The position numbers and the translations under genes were made by a program. This document shows, piece by piece, positions 35,384-41,581 of a stretch of DNA of 41,581 nt. This stretch comes from a virus. The stretch is from IMG/VR virus record IMGVR_UViG_3300042541_002216, positions 1 to 41,581 of that record. The stretch is one strand, 5' to 3'. Under the pieces are notes generated by a model, which had not been told where the DNA came from, searched no databases, and saw only the letters and a program-made list of their open reading frames with translations. Numbering within the stretch: position 1 is the first letter of the stretch; every line of letters starts with the position of its first letter.

Positions 35384-36565
35384 TTATAAATTATAGAATT
35401 CTTTTCTTATTTTAATCAAAAGATTGTTAACTAATTCTGGGTCAATACTCTTAGGTAAATCAGACTCTTCGAATATTTTATCCATCTCTTTTATTTCGGC
35501 TTCAGCGGTTTCAATAAGTGTTTCTAAATCAACTTCACCACGTCTAATCGCTAACAATTCATTGGCATCTTTTCTGCGAACTTGTATACCTTCACCTCTA
35601 CCAATCTCTTTTGACATCCTAATAAGTCTCATACAATGCATCATATTTTTTGAATCCACAGTTTGACCTTCTTTAGTTGTTTGCACATACCTATCCTCGT
35701 TTCTGTTGGTTAACCATTCTTTGTATTCTTTGTAATCCTTACAATGTGTTGAATAACCATCTTTATTATAACTAATTATTGCTATTGGTGTTTCACCTTT
35801 TGGAATGCTAGATAGTCGTAATTGATTAGATTCAGCAACATTTTCGCCCTCATCTTTTTTAACCAACCCTTTATACCCAAATCCTAAATGTAGGTTTGAT
35901 TCACACCTTAAATATTTTGTATATTCTCTAAAGTCTTCTCGTATAGAATCACTGAAACAGCTATTGGCAATCTTATCAAAATAAACAGCATATAAATCTC
36001 TAGCATTTGGTATGTTTGCAACACCACAAAACTTTTCATCATAACCCATAGGTTTATTCCATACCTTCCATGAAATAGATTTATCACCTTCAATAACATA
36101 AACAAAATCTAACACATCTTTACGAGTCATTTTCTTCACCTCCCAATTCTGTTTTTTATTAAGTCCTTTGGCTTTTTGTATTTGTTGTAAAGCATACCCA
36201 GAGAATGAATTTTTAGCTGATTTAGAAATTAAATTAGCTCTATTTTCTATTAGGATATCAAATAAAGGGTTTTTGTATTTAATACAGTCTTCTGGTGTGT
36301 TTAACAACTCTAAGATATTAGGGTTATTTGACCCAACCAAGGTTAGAAAACGACCTAACTCATAATAAGTGGTATCATTTGTTTTATCAGATATTTGTTC
36401 TGGGTATCTACTATTTAATATGTCATCTAATTCAGCAATATAAACTCCACGTATGTCAATATCGGAAGTTGGTGTGTTTGTGCCATAAGCAACAGAACCA
36501 CTAATAGATTCAAAAAGGATTAACCCTTTTTCTTTTATATATTCTAATGTATATTTATTCTCCAT
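35384..36565 (-). CDS. RlaP-like nucleotidyltransferase
   Basis: The 393-residue protein has SISGSVAYGTNTPTSDIDIRGVY (19-41), the active site of the DNA-polymerase-beta-type nucleotidyltransferases (GS followed by DxD at 34 and 36), in the form of the RlaP family. Later segments hold MTRKDVLDFVYVIEGDKS and MMHCMRLIRMSKEIGRG, also typical. RlaP proteins occur with RNA ligases and are thought to add nucleotides to RNA ends before ligation. The two RNA ligases lie 3-5 kb away on the same strand. Confidence 0.8.
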   Translation of the reverse strand: MENKYTLEYIKEKGLILFESISGSVAYGTNTPTSDIDIRGVYIAELDDILNSRYPEQISDKTNDTTYYELGRFLTLVGSNNPNILELLNTPEDCIKYKNPLFDILIENRANLISKSAKNSFSGYALQQIQKAKGLNKKQNWEVKKMTRKDVLDFVYVIEGDKSISWKVWNKPMGYDEKFCGVANIPNARDLYAVYFDKIANSCFSDSIREDFREYTKYLRCESNLHLGFGYKGLVKKDEGENVAESNQLRLSSIPKGETPIAIISYNKDGYSTHCKDYKEYKEWLTNRNEDRYVQTTKEGQTVDSKNMMHCMRLIRMSKEIGRGEGIQVRRKDANELLAIRRGEVDLETLIETAEAEIKEMDKIFEESDLPKSIDPELVNNLLIKIRKEFYNL

Positions 36566-36576
36566 TTATTTTATTT

Positions 36577-37191
36577 TTAATCCCACCATTTTTCTAAGTT
36601 ATCTTGTAGGATTCTATGTAAAAGTTTTCTACATCTTTCTTGGTTTTCATGTGCAATTTCCATGGCAACCAACTTATCATCTTTTTCACTTATGTCTCTT
36701 TCATAAATGTTTAATTCACCATTCAATACTCGTTTATGTTGTATTGGGTATTTTGCAAAGTATTCATCAAAACGTTCGTTTTTAGAATCAATATCTACAC
36801 TATATAATTCTTCACCGTTTTTTTCATTTGGTAATAGACTAAATAATAGTTTGCTATCATGATAATCCATGTATTCCATAACATATGTCTCATCTTGACA
36901 ATTTTGAATAAGTTTGGTAACCAACATCATTATTTCTGCATCACGTTTAGCTCTAGTATGACGATTATGACCACCAATATACTTGGATTGATTGGTTATT
37001 TTAACCTTCAATATTTCGTATATGAAATGTGAATCCCAATCACGGTCTTTCCATATTGTTGGAAACCATTTCCAAAGATTTTTAACCCCAGTTATAAATT
37101 CTTTAGGGTAATGTTTAACATCTTGTAACCGCCATTTAAATTTTTCTAGTAATGTTGGTTTTTCGTCCCAATTAAATTCTGTCTTTTCCAT
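36577..37191 (-). CDS. Hypothetical protein
   Basis: Read from MEKTEFNWDEK, 204 residues; the longer reading starts inside the promoter. It has a tryptophan-rich N-terminal half (KWRLQDVKHYPKEFITGVKNLWKWFPTIWKDRDWDSHFIYEILKVK) and an acidic, helical C-terminus. Similar sequences occur in large phages (from memory), without function. A complete promoter precedes it. Confidence 0.65.
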   Translation of the reverse strand: MEKTEFNWDEKPTLLEKFKWRLQDVKHYPKEFITGVKNLWKWFPTIWKDRDWDSHFIYEILKVKITNQSKYIGGHNRHTRAKRDAEIMMLVTKLIQNCQDETYVMEYMDYHDSKLLFSLLPNEKNGEELYSVDIDSKNERFDEYFAKYPIQHKRVLNGELNIYERDISEKDDKLVAMEIAHENQERCRKLLHRILQDNLEKWWD

Positions 37192-37210
37192 TATTTTTAA
37201 GTTTATACAG

Positions 37211-37242
37211 CAAATATACAGATACAATTTTAATTACACAAA
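37211..37242 (-). promoter_or_regulatory. Bacteroidota-type promoter
   Basis: TTTG, 20 bases, TATATTTG on the minus strand, about 20 bases before the 204-residue gene. Confidence 0.75.
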
Positions 37243-37243
37243 T

Positions 37244-37774
37244 TTATTTGTAAATAAATCCGTTTTTAATACAATCATGTATGTATTTTGAGTGTTCTTG
37301 GTGTACTATACCGTCTCTAACCCTACCAATACTCATGTGCAACCCGAAATGTGGCCTACCTAACCCTATTTCAGCTCTGATGCTTTGTAGCAACTCTCTT
37401 TCATCTTGTGGTACATTCATCCACCAATGCTCATCGTTTGTTTTTGGCGATAGTTCTAAAGCAATAGATATTTCTTTTCCATCCCATCTTTGTTTACAAT
37501 CTTCCCAATTGATTAACACTTGTTCTTCTGTTATTAACCCATTTTGTGTTAAATCTTTCATACTATCATTTATGAAAGATACGTGAGCACCTCTTAGTGG
37601 TTTATTTAAAATGATGTTGTATCTTCTTTGTAGAAACCATGAATAATATTCACACACATCGCCATCAATAAACACCATTGCAACCTTCTTCCATGAAGAT
37701 TGGTTTTTTTGTTTACGTGTATAATCTTCTGGCTCGAACCCAATCTTGCCAGATAGGGTTATTGTTTCTTTCAT
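37244..37774 (-). CDS. 2H phosphoesterase-like protein
   Basis: The 176 residues have two HxS motifs, AHVSFI (His 64) and LHMSIG (His 146), 82 residues apart, each on a strand-like segment, as in the 2H phosphoesterases (LigT, CPDase, Acb1). These cleave 2',5'- or cyclic phosphodiesters. Ser replaces the more usual Thr at both sites, which is tolerated in the superfamily. In an RNA-repair region it may open 2',3'-cyclic phosphates; phage Acb1 proteins of this fold destroy CBASS signals. Neither can be chosen by eye. Confidence 0.65.
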   Translation of the reverse strand: MKETITLSGKIGFEPEDYTRKQKNQSSWKKVAMVFIDGDVCEYYSWFLQRRYNIILNKPLRGAHVSFINDSMKDLTQNGLITEEQVLINWEDCKQRWDGKEISIALELSPKTNDEHWWMNVPQDERELLQSIRAEIGLGRPHFGLHMSIGRVRDGIVHQEHSKYIHDCIKNGFIYK

Positions 37775-38294
37775 TTTCTATTTGTTTACGTTTAATTGAC
37801 CTAATTTTTTTGGTTGGTGTAAATGTCGTTAGGTCATATGTTATTTGCTCATCTAATTCATAACCAATACATTTAATAACACCTAATAGCTCGTTAGTAT
37901 TATTAATTTTACCCATATTTCTTAATTCATCAATGATTTTCGTGTCAATTTCTTTAGCTAATTGTTCAGACAATATGGTTATTAATACTTGTTCAACATC
38001 CAACCCATTCTGCATCAAATCATTTGATATGTCTAGATTGATTTCAGCTCTTAATGTTCTAGACCCTAACGCTTTTATAAACTCTTCTTCATTTAAACCA
38101 TTGTTATATGACCAATATTTTAATGTTTCTAAACTATATTCATTTGAAATACTGAATACAATACACAACGTGTTTATTATATCATCACCCCATTCAGTAT
38201 CCTCATAATACCTAACAATAAACTCACCATCAATAATAGTGTAGTTTTTATCTAAATACTTGATTAATTCCTCTTTTTTAATATCATAATCCAT
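37713..38294 (-). CDS. Hypothetical protein
   Basis: The 193 residues are helical and acidic, with IDTKIIDELRNMGKINNTNELLGVIKCIGYELDEQITYDLTTFTPTKKIRSIKRKQIENE near the C-terminus. This part overlaps the 2H gene by 62 bases. No motif was recognised. Function unknown. Confidence 0.6.
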   Translation of the reverse strand: MDYDIKKEELIKYLDKNYTIIDGEFIVRYYEDTEWGDDIINTLCIVFSISNEYSLETLKYWSYNNGLNEEEFIKALGSRTLRAEINLDISNDLMQNGLDVEQVLITILSEQLAKEIDTKIIDELRNMGKINNTNELLGVIKCIGYELDEQITYDLTTFTPTKKIRSIKRKQIENERNNNPIWQDWVRARRLYT

Positions 38295-38333
38295 ATAACT
38301 AAATATATAGACCTTGATACTAAAAGTGAATAG

Positions 38334-39050
38334 TTACGCCAATCTAAGATTTTTTAGATAACCTTTTAAAAACGCATTTGTTTCACCACCAACTTTATCG
38401 AGCCAATGCTTATAATTAGAAGCATTTTTCTCTTCTAATTGAGATATAGCTTTCTCTGATGGTTTTCTTTTACCCCATGGTAACGTTTCTGGATTAAAAT
38501 CCTCATATAACTCACGGTTCCATACTCGTTCATCTACCAAGAAAACAAACGCTGTTAATTGGTCACCTAAATCTGGCTCATGGAACTCTTGCAAAAACAC
38601 ACCATTATCACGCATTATTTGCATGTGTTTATTAAGACTACCTAACCTTTCTGGGTTGTTATTGGTTGTACCACCATTTAGAATGATAAAGGTTTTATCC
38701 TCATCAGCCCATTTTTTATATATGTCTTCATTAGGTTTTAACCCTTCAACAGCTCTACTGTAATCAACAACAGCATGACCAAATTGAATTGCAGCGTGTA
38801 TACTTCCAGATAATTGATAATTTACAAGACCATACATACGATATTCTAAATACATTTCAGTTTTACGAGGCATAGAATCAGTTTTAATTCTACATAACGC
38901 AATACGTCTATAGAATTCTTGTAAATCAATTTTTTCTTTGTAGTATGATTCTTCATAAAAGTCTTCTTGAGTGTCCCATGAAGATATATCTAATATCCTC
39001 ATGTTACCATCCAAGCACCATTCATAACCACTTTTTAACACTTTTTCCAT
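38334..39050 (-). CDS. Peptidyl-tRNA hydrolase 2-like protein
   Basis: The central part of the 238 residues shows a PTH2-like core: YGLVNYQLSGSIHAAIQFGHAVVDYSRA (about 73-100; KGKxAAQCAHA in PTH2), KTFIILNGGTTN, LNKHMQIMRDNGVFLQEFHEPDLGDQLTAFVFL (about 139-171; compare the EPDL/..LTA end of PTH2). PTH2 enzymes free peptides from tRNA after translation aborts. About 70 extra residues precede the core and about 60 follow it. I am only moderately sure of the family. Confidence 0.55.
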   Translation of the reverse strand: MEKVLKSGYEWCLDGNMRILDISSWDTQEDFYEESYYKEKIDLQEFYRRIALCRIKTDSMPRKTEMYLEYRMYGLVNYQLSGSIHAAIQFGHAVVDYSRAVEGLKPNEDIYKKWADEDKTFIILNGGTTNNNPERLGSLNKHMQIMRDNGVFLQEFHEPDLGDQLTAFVFLVDERVWNRELYEDFNPETLPWGKRKPSEKAISQLEEKNASNYKHWLDKVGGETNAFLKGYLKNLRLA

Positions 39051-39061
39051 TTTATATTTTT

Positions 39062-39190
39062 TTAAAACCCTTCGTAGTCTTGATGTACATTACAAAATAA
39101 ATGTTCCTTACACCATTCTTTAAGACTAACCCTTAAAACATTTACCCATAGTCTAACGTTCCAAATTATTTTACCAATTTTTAGTCGCAT
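39062..39190 (-). CDS. Small hypothetical protein, 42 residues
   Basis: An ATG inside the end of the upstream gene opens MRLKIGKIIWNVRLWVNVLRVSLKEWCKEHLFCNVHQDYEGF, ending in TAA. It is amphipathic with one Trp-rich helix and a terminal HQDYEGF. Overlap of 20 bases with the previous gene fits the operon. It fills an otherwise empty 120-base gap, but may not be real. Confidence 0.4.
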   Translation of the reverse strand: MRLKIGKIIWNVRLWVNVLRVSLKEWCKEHLFCNVHQDYEGF

Positions 39191-39374
39191 CATCAAATAA
39201 TTCTGGGTTATTAACTATCCAATTGTAAAATGTTGGTTGTAAGTTTGGTGGGACCATGTACCCATTAATATACAGAACATCATTTACAATTTCGATTTCT
39301 TGCCCTGCTGGTAATGGCATATCTTTGCCAACTTCAGCAGCTTCTTTAAGCTTATATACTCTGTTTGTTATCAT
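39171..39374 (-). CDS. Small hypothetical protein
   Basis: The 67 residues hold LPAGQEIEIVNDVLYINGYMVPPNLQPTFYNWI, a beta-type segment with a repeated hydrophobic pattern. Such small proteins are common next to phage RNA-ligase genes, but the function is unknown. It lies 11 bases downstream of the ligase gene. Confidence 0.6.
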   Translation of the reverse strand: MITNRVYKLKEAAEVGKDMPLPAGQEIEIVNDVLYINGYMVPPNLQPTFYNWIVNNPELFDDATKNW

Positions 39375-39385
39375 CTTATTTTATA

Positions 39386-40438
39386 TTAAATTGTTACAGT
39401 TAATTTAAAAAACATTTCTCTCGCTTTTGCTGAAATATATTTATTAACCTCTTTTGGTTCAATTTTGTTTTCAACCATAGTGTCCATTTCCTCTTTTATA
39501 ACATCATTTACAACCCATCTAATGACATCACCCAACTTTTTGGTATCAATGGGTTCTTGGTTAGGGAATACGTTCTCAATAGCTTGGTTGAATCTATTTT
39601 CTGTCACAGCATACTCAACAAACTTTTGAATGCTTTCTAACTTTTCAACATCAACACTTGCTAGTGTTTTAACCTTAGAACTAGAGTGTTTTTCACCCTT
39701 GGATTTGAATTTATACGCAACACCTTTATAGTCAGCACTAAAAACAATACCTTCACCAATAGTATTTGGAAAACCAAAAGCTTTAGCGACTGGACATTCT
39801 TCCTCAACAGCAATAGTCATAGCAATTAAATCATTTTGGACCAATTGTGGCATGTTGAAATCGATATCAATATAATATGTTGTATAATCCTCTATATTAT
39901 AGATACCTTTATCATTATCACGTAAATAAGAACTATCCACCCAATATGCTGGGTTGGCTCTTAATTCTTCTTCTGTTTCTGTATGTGGTGTAATCTTAAC
40001 ACCGAAAATAAAGAAAGACTTAGGTATGTTGGTAATACCGACACCTTTCTGTATAGATTTACCAGCCCATTCCCCGTAGATAGAAATTGTATTTTTATGT
40101 AAGTCAATATTTTCTTTAGCAGCAACATCAAAAAATAATCTTAATAATTCTGTTTCGTGAGAATACGCAAAGAATGCGAACCCAGCGTTATCTTTTTCTG
40201 GTGTAATTATATTCTCACGTGATTGAGCCCACATACCACTAAGTGCATTGTGAGACACACATCCATTTGTTCCGTGTAATTTTACAGTTCCTTTAAACGT
40301 AATCACTGGTTTAGGTAAAGTAGGGTCATAGATTGCATCACCATTTTCATCCAAACCAACAAAATTAAAATGCCTATTAACATTAGAAACAATATTTCTA
40401 AATTGTTCAATAGACGGATACTTTATCATCTTTTTCAT
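39386..40438 (-). CDS. RNA ligase, Rnl2-like
   Basis: The 350-residue protein has nucleotidyltransferase motif I KLHGTNG (lysine 53, the AMP acceptor), motif III-like IYGEWAGKSIQKGVGI (120-135), motif IV EGIVF (229-233) and motif V YKFKSKGEKH (242-251). The set is that of Rnl2-type RNA ligases, which seal nicked double-stranded RNA or repair cut tRNA. A C-terminal helical domain (about 255-350) follows. It is preceded by a full promoter. Together with RlaP, 2H and HAD phosphatases it may reverse tRNA cleavage by host anticodon nucleases. Confidence 0.9.
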   Translation of the reverse strand: MKKMIKYPSIEQFRNIVSNVNRHFNFVGLDENGDAIYDPTLPKPVITFKGTVKLHGTNGCVSHNALSGMWAQSRENIITPEKDNAGFAFFAYSHETELLRLFFDVAAKENIDLHKNTISIYGEWAGKSIQKGVGITNIPKSFFIFGVKITPHTETEEELRANPAYWVDSSYLRDNDKGIYNIEDYTTYYIDIDFNMPQLVQNDLIAMTIAVEEECPVAKAFGFPNTIGEGIVFSADYKGVAYKFKSKGEKHSSSKVKTLASVDVEKLESIQKFVEYAVTENRFNQAIENVFPNQEPIDTKKLGDVIRWVVNDVIKEEMDTMVENKIEPKEVNKYISAKAREMFFKLTVTI

Positions 40439-40460
40439 AATATATTAATTTTAAGTTTTA

Positions 40461-40492
40461 CAAATATACTAATTTAATTTTAAATAAACAAA
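40461..40492 (-). promoter_or_regulatory. Bacteroidota-type promoter of the Rnl2-like ligase
   Basis: TTTG, 20 bases, TATATTTG on the minus strand, about 22 bases before the ligase ATG. Confidence 0.75.
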
Positions 40493-40495
40493 CTT

Positions 40496-40867
40496 TTATT
40501 TTAAAAAGTGTTTTCTTTCTTCTGCGTGTACATCACATAGTGTTTTTATCCAACCATCATTTCTTCTACTACCTTCAACACCACATCTCTCACAAATAGT
40601 GTATGACATTTGTTCATATGTAATTATAACCTCTTGCATCTCTGTAGTTGGTTCTTTTATATAGAAATTAAGACCACCAAACTTCTCTTTTGATAAAATC
40701 ATATGTCTATCCCAACCCAACGATATGAGTTCGTCTATAAGGTTCTTTAACAACTCAAACCAACCTTCACCAACACCAAACATGAATGGATTGGTATCAT
40801 TAACACCTTTCCAGTTATAAACCCCACCAATGGATATTAGATATTGTTCAAATTCTTCTCTAGTCAT
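40496..40867 (-). CDS. Hypothetical protein with a zinc-ribbon-like end
   Basis: The 123 residues start MTREEFEQYLISIGGVYNW and contain GVGEGWFELLKNLIDELISLGWDRHMILSKEKFGGLNFY, then a C-terminal CERCGVEGSRRNDGWIKTLCDVH cluster (about 91-113) whose three Cys and one His could bind zinc. Similar proteins are known in phages (from memory). It sits between the two RNA ligase genes, two bases from the upstream one, so a role in RNA repair is possible. Confidence 0.65.
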   Translation of the reverse strand: MTREEFEQYLISIGGVYNWKGVNDTNPFMFGVGEGWFELLKNLIDELISLGWDRHMILSKEKFGGLNFYIKEPTTEMQEVIITYEQMSYTICERCGVEGSRRNDGWIKTLCDVHAEERKHFLK

Positions 40868-40869
40868 AC

Positions 40870-41581
40870 CTACAATAGTTTATATAAGGTTTTGTCATCA
40901 TAGTTAAACATATAGTCTTTAATCGATTCCACTTTACCATCAACCAACCCAAAATACAACGCAGTAAACATTTTTAAATCGTGTTTAGCGGTTGTTTCCA
41001 TTAATGACATAGCAAACCTTTTTCTTTCACCAGAAGATGAATCAGATGGTTTTATTTTATCAAGTTCAGACCATATTGATTCCAATTTATCAACCAATGC
41101 ATCATACCCTTCTTTAAGACGATATAGTTCTTCTGTTCTTTCTGGGAAAGTGGTAGCAAACTCTTCAATCTCGTTCGTTTTAACGATAGTCAATATGTTG
41201 TGTTCAGCAGTTTTACCTTTTAAGTGGTGAACCGCAACATATGCTGGGTTTTTAACCTTAACCCTATTGAAATTAGAATCTACAACTACGTAACCCTCTG
41301 AATACCATGGCATTCCTTCAAATGTTTTCAACAAGTGACCAACATTCTTTGCATTTAAATCAAAAGACTTTACCAATGGTATACCTATTGATATGGCAAC
41401 CATTTCCAAGTCTCTCCCAGACAGCTCAATAAGTGTTTCTCTATTTCTAACCGCTAACAATGTTGCTGATGATTCACCATGTGGTTTTACTACTATATTA
41501 TATGGTGTAGTCAACTCAAAGACATATATAAGGTCTTTATTCAACAAACATTCATTGAATGTGTATTTATTGTTCACAGTA
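40870..41581 (-). CDS. RNA ligase, Rnl1-like, N-terminus outside the window
   Basis: The frame is open to the right edge, so at least 236 residues of a longer protein are seen. YVFELTTPYNIVVKPHGESSATLLAVRNRET (about 17-48 of the visible part) is a motif IIIa-type segment, EGYVVVDSNFNRVKVKNPAYVAVHHLKG (about 93-120) carries motifs IV and V, and a helical C-terminal domain follows. This is the T4 Rnl1-type ligase arrangement. The catalytic KxxG must lie beyond base 41581. T4 Rnl1 seals tRNA cut by host PrrC. Confidence 0.8.
   Translation of the reverse strand, partial: TVNNKYTFNECLLNKDLIYVFELTTPYNIVVKPHGESSATLLAVRNRETLIELSGRDLEMVAISIGIPLVKSFDLNAKNVGHLLKTFEGMPWYSEGYVVVDSNFNRVKVKNPAYVAVHHLKGKTAEHNILTIVKTNEIEEFATTFPERTEELYRLKEGYDALVDKLESIWSELDKIKPSDSSSGERKRFAMSLMETTAKHDLKMFTALYFGLVDGKVESIKDYMFNYDDKTLYKLL

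Noticed and set aside
1-41581. CRISPR array or long tandem repeats
   Set aside because: No regularly spaced repeats of 20 bases or more were seen; the recurring short intergenic element is a promoter.
1-41581. Stop-codon reassignment, as in some crAss-like phages of Bacteroidota
   Set aside because: TAA, TAG and TGA all end frames at sensible places, with start overlaps of the next gene; long frames do not need to read through any stop.
1-41581. Window as a bacterial chromosome segment because of prs, infC, coaE and rnr
   Set aside because: These genes have none of their chromosomal neighbours, while RNA ligases, homing endonucleases, tRNAs and dense small unknown genes around them are phage-like.

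Overview
The window looks like part of a large, AT-rich, lytic-type phage genome whose host is a member of the Bacteroidota. Genes are short and packed. Nearly all are on the minus strand, with 1-4 base start/stop overlaps (ATGA, TAATG). The content mixes nucleotide, NAD and RNA metabolism with many small unknowns. The host inference rests on an intergenic promoter motif that recurs on the minus strand: TTTG or TTG, a spacer of almost always 20 bases, then TATATTTG. This matches the Bacteroidota -33/-7 consensus (TTTG / TAnnTTTG). A DUF3127 single-strand-binding-like protein and the weakness of Shine-Dalgarno sequences agree with it. No capsid, tail, terminase or polymerase gene is present, so 'phage' is an inference; a megaplasmid is the alternative. 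The standard genetic code fits, because TAA, TAG and TGA all end genes.

Layout on the minus strand, listed by increasing coordinate. 1-5.8 kb: HAD phosphatase (cut by the edge), CoaE, two metallophosphoesterases, a membrane-anchored BCS1-like AAA+ ATPase with small membrane proteins, and a secreted RlpA-like protein. 5.9-11.6 kb: RNase R, an HExxH peptidase, a HAD RNA-repair-type phosphatase, translation initiation factor IF-3, an Smr-domain protein and a Nudix hydrolase. 11.6-16.6 kb: a 2OG-Fe(II) oxygenase, an SF2 helicase, an Mre11/T5-A1-like metallophosphoesterase and an ECF sigma factor. 16.7-24.3 kb: PRPP synthetase, SET-domain protein, DUF3127 protein, sirtuin, dCMP deaminase, nicotinamide phosphoribosyltransferase, a SLOG protein and a bifunctional NMN adenylyltransferase/Nudix enzyme. 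Together these form an NAD+ salvage module.

24.5-34.9 kb holds all the plus-strand genes: a ribbon-helix-helix protein with a DUF723/VSR-type endonuclease, an HNH endonuclease, a small membrane protein and a GIY-YIG-type protein. They sit among minus-strand genes (second BCS1-like AAA+, metallophosphoesterase, YqeY, thioesterase, others). This stretch also holds the most unusual RNA: a strongly folded, about 285-nt RNA with its own promoter and terminator (30.78-31.06 kb), a tRNA-Met, and a second tRNA whose anticodon loop carries about 50 extra bases. A short hairpin cluster near 29.2 kb recalls IS200/IS605 or IscB omega-RNA ends. 35.4-41.6 kb is an RNA-repair region: an RlaP-type nucleotidyltransferase, a 2H phosphoesterase, a PTH2-like protein, an Rnl2-type RNA ligase, and the C-terminal part of an Rnl1-type ligase that runs off the right edge.

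Together the genes suggest a phage that maintains NAD+ and CoA, rebuilds cleaved tRNAs, and modifies translation (IF-3, tRNAs, PTH2, YqeY, RNase R, Smr). Several of these functions are known or plausible answers to host abortive-infection systems that destroy NAD+ or tRNA.
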